Positions 17,636 through 26,183 of a DNA stretch of 64,000 bases are shown here, in pieces. The position numbers and the translations under genes were made by a program. This stretch comes from CAWDMC01 sp963803295. Its GTDB lineage: Bacteria; Acidobacteriota; Terriglobia; UBA7540. Each line of letters opens with the position of its first letter. Within the stretch, counting starts at the first letter, position 1. The stretch lies in assembly GCA_963803295.1 (NCBI GenBank), contig CAWDMC010000003.1:186001-250000 (forward strand), written 5' to 3'. Below the pieces are notes generated by a model. The model searched no databases and was not told where the DNA came from. It saw nothing but the letters and a program-made list of their open reading frames with translations.

Positions 17636-19014
17636 GGCATTGCTCGTGAAACCGCAGGCGACGCGAGGATCGGTTCGCCGATGCTTTCCAGCCAGGCGGC
17701 AAAGTCTCCCAGCGCGCGATCGCATTGTCGCTCGCGCCGCGCCGCACGGTTGCGAGCGATCGCCTTGGGCAGTCCCTCCAAAGGTGGGATCAGGTCAAAC
17801 GAAATATTGGCGGGCTGATAGTGGGAGGGATCGGCATGGGTGATATAGTGCACCAGCGAACCGAGCGCGGTGGTTCGCGGCGGTGGAACAAAGGCGCGAC
17901 TCAGCGAGCGATGCGCCATCGCCACTCCGGAGAGAAACCCTGTTGCCACACATTCCACATATCCCTCAACTCCTGAGAGTTGCCCCGCAATGAAGACTCC
18001 GGGTCGCTCGCGCAGGCTCAAGTCGGGCGCGAGCAAGCGCGGCGCGTTGACATACGTATTGCGATGAATCTGGCCGAATCGTAGGAACTCCGCTCGCTCC
18101 AGTCCCGGAATCAAGCGCAGAATGCGCTTTTGCTCCCCAAACTTGAGATGATTCTGGAAGCCGACGAGGTTATAGCTGGAAAATCGTAAGTTCTCGGCTC
18201 GCAACTGCACCACCGCGTACGGTTGTCTTCCGGTCCGCGGATCGACCAAACCCACCGGTTTCATCGGTCCGAAACGTAAGGTGTCGACTCCCCGCCGCGC
18301 CAACTCCTCAAGCGGAAGGCAGGATTCGAAATAGTTGAGGTCTTCAAACGCGTGGGCCTCGACCTGTTGCGCCGTCATCAAGGCTTGGTAGAAGACCCGA
18401 TACTCGTTCACATCCAAGGGACAGTTCAGATAGTCTTCGCCCCCCTTATCGTAGCGCGAAGCGCGAAAGAGGCTGTCCATGTCGAGCGTGTCGGCGTCCA
18501 CGATGGGGCTTATGGAATCGTAAAAGGCCAAGTTGCTTGATCCAGTCACCGCCTGCAGTTCGGAGGCCAGTGCCTGGGAGGTCAGCGGACCGGTAGCAAT
18601 CAGGATGGCGTCAGCTTCTTCCCCCGACGCGTTCCTGAGCAACGAACGAAACTCCTCGCGACGGACGCTGATGAGAGGATGCGACTCGAGCGCTTCCGTC
18701 ACGGCCCCACTGAAGCGCTCGCGATCCACCGCTAAGGCCGAACCGCCCGGTACTGCGAACTGCTCTGCCAGGCGCAACAGTAGCGATCCGCCACGGCGCA
18801 ATTCCTCCTTCACCAGCCACGAAGCTGATCCAGGCGCGTTGGATTTCAGCGAATTACTGCATACGAGTTCGGCGAAATGGCTGGTCTTATGAGCGGGAGT
18901 GGAAAGTATTGGACGCATCTCGTACAAGACGGCAGGCACGCCACGTTCGGCAACTTGCCAGGCTGCTTCGCTACCGGCGAGTCCGCCGCCGGCGATGATC
19001 ACGCGTCGACTCAT
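17632..19014 (-). CDS. trmFO: Methylenetetrahydrofolate-tRNA (uracil-5-)-methyltransferase
   Basis: Folate- and FAD-dependent enzyme forming 5-methyluridine at tRNA position 54 (T-loop). 460 residues, the usual family length. The FAD-binding GGGLAGSEAAWQVAERG is at the N-terminus, followed by the family signature PAHKTSHFAELVCSNSLKSN. A second family block, YVECVATGFLSGVAMA, is near the C-terminus. First gene of the operon with the phospholipase-like gene, xerC, mqnA and mqnC. A divergent gap of about 200 bp to the 5'-nucleotidase gene should contain both promoters. Confidence 0.96.
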   Translation of the reverse strand: MSRRVIIAGGGLAGSEAAWQVAERGVPAVLYEMRPILSTPAHKTSHFAELVCSNSLKSNAPGSASWLVKEELRRGGSLLLRLAEQFAVPGGSALAVDRERFSGAVTEALESHPLISVRREEFRSLLRNASGEEADAILIATGPLTSQALASELQAVTGSSNLAFYDSISPIVDADTLDMDSLFRASRYDKGGEDYLNCPLDVNEYRVFYQALMTAQQVEAHAFEDLNYFESCLPLEELARRGVDTLRFGPMKPVGLVDPRTGRQPYAVVQLRAENLRFSSYNLVGFQNHLKFGEQKRILRLIPGLERAEFLRFGQIHRNTYVNAPRLLAPDLSLRERPGVFIAGQLSGVEGYVECVATGFLSGVAMAHRSLSRAFVPPPRTTALGSLVHYITHADPSHYQPANISFDLIPPLEGLPKAIARNRAARRERQCDRALGDFAAWLESIGEPILASPAVSRAMP

Positions 19015-19210
19015 GGGGTCTCTAGGTACGATTATATCAGGCGCCTCGGATTGACCGCGGATGACACAAAAGGGCTGGTTCGCACCGGGAAAGGTTCACA
19101 AAATGGGCTCGGACCGACAGAAGGCTTCCCTTTGCTTCCATTAGGGACCTCGCCTCCGTGATAGAATCCGCCCCATGGCGAGGTCTCAAAGACTTCTTCA
19201 GGAGAGCGTA

Positions 19211-20914
19211 ATGAAATCGCCCCACAGGATTGCCATACTCGTTCTGGTGGTTTTGGCCTGGTTGGGCACCGGAAGACTCCTTCCCGCTCAAGCTGGTGCG
19301 GCCCAAGGCGTCCCTAAACATACTGCAGCCAAGCCAAAGGCGCCTGCCCGGCGATTCACCATTCTGCAGATCAACGACGTTTACAAAGTGGAGGGACTGG
19401 AAGGCGGCAAGGTCGGTGGATTGGCGCGCGTCCGCACCTTGCGCACGCAACTCGAGTCACAGGGCCAGCCGGTGCTGGTGATGGTTGCCGGTGACTTGCT
19501 CTTCCCTTCAGTGATGAGCAAGTACCTTCGCGCCCAGCCCATGATCAAGTGTCTGAATCTGCTCGATGGCAACGCGGCGGCGTTCGATCCGGGGCTCATC
19601 GTGACCTTCGGCAACCATGAGTTCGATGACAAAGACCCGGGACTGCTGCTTGGACGTCTCGCCCAATCGGATTTTCGCTGGGTAGGATCCAACGTGTTCT
19701 ACAAGTCATCGCCCGATGATCCCGGTCATCCGTTTTCAACGCGGCTGAAGAACGTCTACGACACTTTGGTGGTCAACATTGCCGGGGTGAGGGTGGGGAT
19801 TTTTGGACTGACGGTCGACGATGCCAAACGGGATTACGTCGGCTATGCCTATGACTGGCCGGCGCGAAAGGCGGCGGTAAGTAAGGCGTTAGCCCAATTG
19901 CGCGCCCAGCACGCCCGCCTGATTGTGGCTCTGACCCACCAGAATATGACCGAGGATATCCGCATGGTCCAGTCGTTTCCCGCCATCAACCTGGTGGTGG
20001 GCGGGCACGAGCACTTCTTCCAGCAGCGGCAGGTCGGGCGCACCTGGATCACCAAGGCCGATTCCGACGCGCAGAGCGCGCTCGAAATTGAAGTACGGGC
20101 GCCAGCCGCCGGCGCGATCCAGGTGACGCCCCATAAGGTGGTGGTGGATAGCCAGGTGACTCAGGACTCCGCCGAGAATGCCGAGGTGCAAAAATGGCTG
20201 AACAGCTTGGGCACTGCCGTGAAGCAGCAGACGGGTCACAGCCTGGGCGAGCAGGTCGGCTCAACCGAGCACACCCTGGAGGGTGTCGAGACAGCCGTAC
20301 GCCGCCGCGAGAGTGCACTCGGCAACTTTCTCTCCGACGTCGTGCGGGCCAGCATGAAGACGCAAGTGGCCTTCATCAACGGCGGCGCCATCCGCATCAA
20401 CGATAATATCCCGGCTGGAGGTCAGATCCTCCAGTACGACATGGAGGGCATCTTCTTTTACGACGATGGGCTGGTGTCGTTCGATTTGACGGGAACGCAG
20501 TTGCTCGACATCCTGCGCGCTTCGGTCGAATTCACCGACATCGGAGACGGGCGCTTCCTGCAGGTTTCGGGGTTGCGCTTCCGCTATCACGTGAGCGGCA
20601 CGGCGGAGAATCCTCGCTACGATGTCGGGCCGGCAGATGTGGAGATCCTGCAGGCGGACGGGAAGACTTACGCGCCGCTGGATCTGAACGGACGCTACTC
20701 GGCCGGCACCCTGGACTACGTGTGGTCGAATGGATCGAGCGATGGCTATCCGATTTTTGCGAAGGGCAACGGCGGCTCGAGCCCGCCGCTCACGAACACC
20801 GGTCCGGAGGTCAGCTGGCGCAAGGCGACCGAGCAGGCCATCGCGGCCTTGCCTGACCGCCGTGTAACCGCCAACATCGAGGACAGGATCGTGCGCGTCG
20901 ACGAGCGCAAATGA
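19211..20914 (+). CDS. Secreted 5'-nucleotidase / UDP-sugar hydrolase
   Basis: Exported metallophosphoesterase that dephosphorylates nucleotides or cleaves UDP-sugars outside the cytoplasm. 567 residues from the ATG at 19211, with AGGAGAG as Shine-Dalgarno; the in-frame ATG at 19175 lacks one. A signal peptide is at residues 1-31. The N-terminal calcineurin-like domain shows the metal-binding INDVYKVEG, VMVAGDLL, VTFGNHEFDD, TLTHQNM and GGHEHFF-type blocks. The C-terminal 5'-nucleotidase domain shows FINGGAIRINDNIPAG. It may work with the nucleoside hydrolase at 50020 in nucleotide salvage, though the genes are not linked. Confidence 0.92.
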   Translation: MKSPHRIAILVLVVLAWLGTGRLLPAQAGAAQGVPKHTAAKPKAPARRFTILQINDVYKVEGLEGGKVGGLARVRTLRTQLESQGQPVLVMVAGDLLFPSVMSKYLRAQPMIKCLNLLDGNAAAFDPGLIVTFGNHEFDDKDPGLLLGRLAQSDFRWVGSNVFYKSSPDDPGHPFSTRLKNVYDTLVVNIAGVRVGIFGLTVDDAKRDYVGYAYDWPARKAAVSKALAQLRAQHARLIVALTHQNMTEDIRMVQSFPAINLVVGGHEHFFQQRQVGRTWITKADSDAQSALEIEVRAPAAGAIQVTPHKVVVDSQVTQDSAENAEVQKWLNSLGTAVKQQTGHSLGEQVGSTEHTLEGVETAVRRRESALGNFLSDVVRASMKTQVAFINGGAIRINDNIPAGGQILQYDMEGIFFYDDGLVSFDLTGTQLLDILRASVEFTDIGDGRFLQVSGLRFRYHVSGTAENPRYDVGPADVEILQADGKTYAPLDLNGRYSAGTLDYVWSNGSSDGYPIFAKGNGGSSPPLTNTGPEVSWRKATEQAIAALPDRRVTANIEDRIVRVDERK

Positions 20915-21340
20915 AACCGGTTGAGCCTTACAAATCGCGGTAGCAGCTCAATTTTGTAACTATTGTGATAATCCCTGAGGCTCGCCCTGCGGGTCAACGA
21001 GGATGCGAAGGGGTGCGTCGTTCTACACTACGCCGTTAGTTAGAACGAAAGCCGCTGGCGCGGCGGACGCTACGTGTGCGCTAGCAGCTAGCTAAGCTAG
21101 GTGGCCTGTCCATTCTGGAAGAGATTGGTCAAGGAATGGGTCGAGCCCGTCTGCAAAGTGTTGGTAGCCGGTGTGGTGGAACGCCTGCGCATTCGAGATC
21201 TTGCCTAGTTGTCTCGTGCTTATACCATACGCCCGCCCCCGCTTTCAGGGAGAATTGTAAGCGGCCATTTCTTTGCCGTCGACTGAACTGAATTCTTTGC
21301 AGGGATAACACCGTTCCAAATTCGGATCGAACCTCACGAT
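20915..21340. other. Intergenic region with no recognised feature
   Basis: 426 bp between convergent genes (5'-nucleotidase and PQQ dehydrogenase). I see short inverted repeats around AGCAGCTAGCTAAGCTAGG near 21081 but no ORF, RNA gene or clear terminator. Confidence 0.35.
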
Positions 21341-23377
21341 TTAATCAGGAGGTAAAGCGAAGCAAAACACGTCGCTGCCTGCGGCGATGGCAACGTACTG
21401 GATGCCCTTTACGCCGTAACTCATGGGGGAGGCGTGGAGTGTCTGGCCCGTGTTAAAGTGCCACAGTGCTTTCCCTGTCCGGGCATCGACGGCTTCGAAT
21501 TCCCGCGCGTCATCCCCAAAAAAGACCAGGCCCGATGCGGTAGTCATCGTTCCGGCGGAGGAATCTCCATTCCCCACCAGCGGATAGCGCCACACGGGTT
21601 TGCCCGTTGCCACATCGAAGGCGAGGAGGATCTTTTGGGCGGACTCCCGAGGAGGGCGCTTGGTTCCGGTGCTGTAATAGGTGGCGCCGGGTTTGAAGGC
21701 TTGTCTGGTTTTGCCGGCTATGTAGATGTCACAGTCCTCGAGGGCCAGGAAATAGAATAGTTGCGTGAAAGGGTTGTAAGTGGGAGACATCCAGTTGGTG
21801 GCGCCTGAGAGCGAAGGACAAATCCTCTCGCCTTGGGGCGTCGGGTGCAACCCCGTGCCGATGGGCCGGCCATGCGCATCAATCCCTTTAGCCCAGTTCA
21901 ACTTTTCGACAAAGGGGGTGGCGCTAAGAAACTTCCCCGTGGTGCGATCGAGGAGGTAGAAGAACCCGTTGCGGTTGGCTTCTACCAACAACTTCCGGAC
22001 CTGCCCCTTGACTGTCAAGTCAACGAGCACGGGAGTCTCCGCAGCGTCGTAGTCGAAAAGGTCATGCGGGGTAAATTGGAAGTACCATTTTAGCCTTCCT
22101 GTGTCGGGGTCCAGCGCCAGGACGCAATCGGTGTAAAGGTCATCGCCGGGGCGAGTATCGCCGACGAAATCGGGAGCGGGATTGCTGGTTCCCCAAAAAA
22201 GCGTGTTGGTCTCGGGATCGTAAGTCCCAGGCATCCACGTTGTCCCGCCACCGAGAAGATAGGCATCGCCGGGCCAGCTTTCGGACCCCGTTTCGCCGGG
22301 CCCAGGAATCGTCCAGAAACGCCACACCTCTTTGCCCGTCTTCGGATCAAAAGCCGCGAGAAAACCACGGACCCCATCGTCGCCTCCCGAGGTGCCCACC
22401 AGGACTTTGTCCTTCACGATAAGGGGCGCACTGGTGGCGCCGTAATTCTTGCGCATATCGGCGTATTCGATATCCCAGATCAAATGGCCGGACTGTGCGT
22501 CGAGGCACAGCAAATGGGCATTATCGGTTTCCATGAAGACGCGGGTGTGCCATATGGCGACACCGCGATTGTGGTGTGCGGAGGCATCGTCGATCAAGCC
22601 CTGGGTCAGAGGACGGATATGGCTCCAGAGCACACGGCCGGTCCGGGCATCGAGCGCGAAAGCGTCGTTCGCAGAGGTGACGTACATCACCCCGCCCACC
22701 ACGACCGGCGTTACCTCCAGGGATTCGGAATTGCTCGAATGGAATACCCATTGTGCACGCAGGCGGTGAACATTTTCAGGTTTAATCTGGTCAAGCGCAC
22801 TGTAGCGCCGGCCGGTGTAGTCTCCATTGTACGAGGGCCAGTCTTGGGCAGGGGGCGCGACCAGCAGCCGCTCCGGTGGAAAATCCCGTCCGAAAAATAA
22901 CTGCTCGCCCCGAACGGAGTTTCCTTTTCGCGGTCGCACCGGGTTCTTTGCCGTTAAGAGGCGAAGGTAGGCGATGATCGCGTGAATTTCCGCTTCGGGT
23001 ATGGAGCCGAAAGACGGCATCCCTTTCGACTCAATGCCACTACGAATGATCTGGAAAACCGCCGGATCTGCGAGTGCTCCGGCCGCGGTGGGAGTGGCGA
23101 TGGCATGGGCGTGCTCGCCGCCACGTCCGTCCAAGCCATGGCAGGGGGCACAATGCGACTCAAAGCTTCGCTGGCCTTCCGCCGGCGGTGACGCCGTTTT
23201 CTTCGCAGGGTTTGCGAGTATGGGTATAGGGTTTTGCTGTGCCGGAGAAGTTGCGACCACAGCGATGGAGAGCACGTAAACGAAAAGGGGAAGCACACTC
23301 CTTCCCCCGCAGGCCCGCCTTGCGCCGACACCGCATAGTCCCTTCCTCTTGTGACGGCCAGCTCCGCTCACGATCAC
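21341..23377 (-). CDS. Cytochrome c-PQQ quinoprotein dehydrogenase
   Basis: 678-residue exported quinohemoprotein. A signal/anchor segment is at residues about 28-48. A cytochrome c domain follows at 65-140 with the heme motif CAPCH at 76-80 and a Met ligand probably in KGMPSFG. From about 170 on there is an eight-bladed PQQ propeller with tryptophan-docking-like repeats (ARTGRVLWS, PKTGKEVWRF, DTGRLKWYF, ATGKPVWRYP, RTGKALWHF). Such enzymes oxidise alcohols or sugars in the periplasm and pass electrons through the heme to the respiratory chain. Substrate is unknown. Most PQQ-alcohol dehydrogenases carry heme at the C-terminus, so the N-terminal heme is the acidobacterial-type arrangement. 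Confidence 0.88.
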   Translation of the reverse strand: MIVSGAGRHKRKGLCGVGARRACGGRSVLPLFVYVLSIAVVATSPAQQNPIPILANPAKKTASPPAEGQRSFESHCAPCHGLDGRGGEHAHAIATPTAAGALADPAVFQIIRSGIESKGMPSFGSIPEAEIHAIIAYLRLLTAKNPVRPRKGNSVRGEQLFFGRDFPPERLLVAPPAQDWPSYNGDYTGRRYSALDQIKPENVHRLRAQWVFHSSNSESLEVTPVVVGGVMYVTSANDAFALDARTGRVLWSHIRPLTQGLIDDASAHHNRGVAIWHTRVFMETDNAHLLCLDAQSGHLIWDIEYADMRKNYGATSAPLIVKDKVLVGTSGGDDGVRGFLAAFDPKTGKEVWRFWTIPGPGETGSESWPGDAYLLGGGTTWMPGTYDPETNTLFWGTSNPAPDFVGDTRPGDDLYTDCVLALDPDTGRLKWYFQFTPHDLFDYDAAETPVLVDLTVKGQVRKLLVEANRNGFFYLLDRTTGKFLSATPFVEKLNWAKGIDAHGRPIGTGLHPTPQGERICPSLSGATNWMSPTYNPFTQLFYFLALEDCDIYIAGKTRQAFKPGATYYSTGTKRPPRESAQKILLAFDVATGKPVWRYPLVGNGDSSAGTMTTASGLVFFGDDAREFEAVDARTGKALWHFNTGQTLHASPMSYGVKGIQYVAIAAGSDVFCFALPPD

Positions 23378-23764
23378 GTTTCAGCTACTTGAGTTTCCTG
23401 ACCCTGATGCTTTAACCCTGGCAACGAAGGAAACCCGGCCCGCTCATCGGTCTTATTGCAGGGAAACTCTAGCGCAAGATTCTCTGACAAGCTAGCTCCA
23501 TTACGTCTCACCTATGGAAGGTGAGTTTTGGGACGCGCTGCCTCCAGCAGCACCTCGCGCAGAAGCCGCGCCGTCACGATGGTCTGATCTCCATTTTTTT
23601 CTTGCTTCTTCGCCTTTCTTTCGCCTACAATAAGCGCGGCGGGGTTCGCCGAATTCCATTATGCTGGAGGATGAATGGCGTGCGGCGGCGGTTGAAATCC
23701 AGGAGCAATAACGATGGTGGGTTGGTGCCTTTGCCGCGCTGCCCCAAGGCGAAAGACGGCCCTC
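23378..23764. other. Intergenic region with no recognised feature
   Basis: 387 bp between the PQQ dehydrogenase promoter side and the 3' end of the GH43-like gene. Only short, low-quality reading frames occur. It should contain the PQQ dehydrogenase promoter, but none is clear. Confidence 0.35.
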
Positions 23765-24921
23765 TCACCGGTGAACGGGCGTGATCTGGACGGATCCTTT
23801 CGCCAACTTAGCATTCGCCAACTTCAGGGTTACAAAGCCGATGCTCCCGAAACCCATACCCGTTTCACCCTTCGTCTTCTGGTAGCCCGTATAAAACAAG
23901 GTGAAGAGGTCGCCTCGTTCAGGAACCAATCCGAGGGAGTGCGCACCGGATCGGCCCAGAAGCCCGCGCCTTTCGGCTGAATGACGACGTGCTTGCCCGG
24001 CGTCCAATTCACACCATCTCGAGAACACGTATATCCGATGGCCATAGGGTCGGTAACATCAGTGTCGTAAACGGCCAGGTAGGTGCCGTCATCCAACCGG
24101 GTGACGATGGGATTCTCGGCGAACTTCTTCTCAAGGTTGACTGGATTACCGTTGCGGCACCGCATCCATGGACCGTTGATTTCAGTGGATTCGGCCAAAC
24201 CTACTCGCCAGTGCTCGATCGGCAGATGTTCTGTATTGGCGCTCCCATAGAACGCCAGCCAGCGGTTCCCCACCTGGTAGGGAAAGAAGGAATCCGTGCC
24301 CTGCAGGCCCTCCCAGGCTTGCGAGTTGGAATCGGGCCTCAGGACGATGCCAACGTCCTGGTAAGGGCCGCCGATCCCTCCGCGGCCTGGCCGCTTTGAA
24401 ACAGCGCGCCACACGGTACCGTCATAGTTTCCGCGCCATTCCGTTTTGGTGCTGGGCGCGGATCGATAGGCGATGTAGAAGAGGTTCCAGCGCCCATCCT
24501 TCGGACCGTAGACGGGCAGCGGCGACCAAAGGGCCGCGCGAGGGTCCTTACCTGCGAACTCACCGCTCGACTCGTACAACGTCGCGACGCGATTCCAGTG
24601 AGTGCGGTCAGTGCTGATCCAATGCGCGAGCTTCATCTTGACCCACATGGGATCGCCCACCATTTCGGAAGTGAACAGGTGATAGGTTCCATCGAGCTTG
24701 ATCACCCTGCCGCCCTCGAAGCCGTACTTGTTTCCTTCCGCGCCCCGGGAATGGATGGTTAGTACCGCCAAGGGAAACTGTTCTACCAAGACAAAGGTAG
24801 GTGCAAAGGGTGGCTCGAAGGTGGCGAGATCGGGGCTCTCGTGGCCGACAATTTCGGCACTAATGGATGCAAGGACAAGCCCCACCGCGGCGAGCATTGA
24901 CGGTCGCAGTGATTTCAACAC
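23765..24921 (-). CDS. Secreted GH43-like five-bladed propeller protein, frameshifted near its C-terminus
   Basis: Exported protein (signal peptide residues 1-22, GTG start at 24921 with AAGGA upstream) with the repeated Trp/Asp-rich strands of GH43/GH32-type glycoside hydrolases (GGRVIKLDGTYHLFTSEM, DGRWNLFYIAYRS, GNRWLAFYGS, DGTYLAVYDTD). The undisturbed frame runs to 23830 but ends in an unrelated basic tail after FWADPVRTP. A different frame starting at the same point continues LGLVPERGDLFTLFYTGYQ and stops at 23765, restoring a typical last blade. The slip maps to the GGG run at 23935-23937 (one base missing). It is either a recent pseudogene or a base-calling error. Catalytic residues could not be assigned. 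Confidence 0.75.
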
Positions 24922-25278
24922 GGAGGTATCCTTTATTGAGCAGGGTATTCAATATCGACCTCTGCCCGACCGATAAGATACTGCCTTATTGCCATTGAAT
25001 GCAATTTTGCAACTGCGCTCTTCACGGCACGGTGCTTTCGCGGGCCAGGAAAGGGACCATTTTATGTTCGCGTGCCAATCCGCGGCTTAGGAATGTGCCA
25101 ATTTTTGCCGGAAGCTCACATGTGTCTTTCGGCAAGCATGCCCGACGCGAGAAAATAATCACTGCTAAGGCTTCAGTCAGCTGCCGAGCCGATGCAGGGC
25201 TCCGGTACGGGCCCCGCCCTGAGCAGCCAAGAGTAGGTAGGCTGGGATAAAATTGAGGTCCGCGATTATGAAAATAAG
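24922..25278. other. Divergent intergenic region
   Basis: 357 bp between the divergent GH43-like and CPBP genes, somewhat AT-richer than its surroundings. Promoters for both are expected; no motif was convincing. Confidence 0.35.
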
Positions 25279-26036
25279 TTGCAGCAGCGATGTTGGCTCG
25301 AATGGGCAGTTCTCGCGCTCGGTCTGCCGGGACTCATAGCCGGGGCTTCATGGCTTGTCACCTCAGTAGTCCCGGCGGCCCAGCACGGCACATTGCCGCA
25401 ACGCTACGTTTTGAGCCTCGGCGGCGGAGTAATAGCGGAGTGGATATTCGTGATTGCCGGGTGGCTCCTTCTTAAGCGTCGCGACCAGTCGTTTCGAGAT
25501 CTCGGTACATGGCGATTGGGGAACTGGGCTGGATGGAGTTACGCCTTACTTTTTGCGGGGCTCACAATTGCGAGCAATCTCAGATTCCTACCCAGAATGG
25601 GTATCCCAATTTTCTATGCGTTTGCGCCACGGGGGTTCATCTCGTTGCGGCGCTCGCGACAGGAATTACTGCGGGATTCTGTGAGGAACTCCTTTTTCGT
25701 GGGCTGCTGATGACCGATTTCGCTCGAGCGGGATATGGAAAAGTCGTGCAGGTGATTCTTCCGGGCATTTCATTTGGCTTTTCCCATTTAGGATACGCTG
25801 TTCATGGATTCGTTGCCGGAGTCGGAATCATGGTACCCACAGCTGTGCTCGGGATGATGTGGGGTGTCGCCTACCTTCTGGGACGGCGTGCAACCGGCAT
25901 TATTGACAGGTCCGATCTGCCGGGCCGCTATCTATGGTTTTCAGCCAGTTGCGATACAATACATCATACGCCAGGAAGGCCACACCTACACCGAATCCAC
26001 CGAGGCGCCTGTCCCCGTCCCGGCGCCTCGCCGTAA
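25279..26036 (+). pseudogene. CPBP-family intramembrane metalloprotease, frameshifted
   Basis: Remnant of a CAAX-protease/bacteriocin-processing (ABI) family membrane protein. The first frame, from a TTG at 25279, gives two or three hydrophobic segments up to IPIFYAFAPRG. The family's catalytic core, ITAGFCEELLFRGLLMTDF followed by FGFSHLGYAVHGF (EE...R and H motifs), is in the next frame. The switch maps to the G5 run at 25631-25635. The C-terminus after GVAYLLGRR also lacks the usual last helix and may carry a second shift. CPBP proteins cleave prenylated or bacteriocin-like substrates in the membrane. Real degeneration and sequencing error are both possible. Confidence 0.7.
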
Positions 26037-26183
26037 TTCCAGGGCATCCAGGCTCCTGGATTCTCTGGCAGTGGTCGCGGATCAAGTGGCCGCCGAGGGC
26101 AGGATCTGAACGTTCGGGTCATCCACCCGCGAATGCGACAGGGACGAACATCCACATAAGGGCCTACGCGTCCCAGCTGTTCA

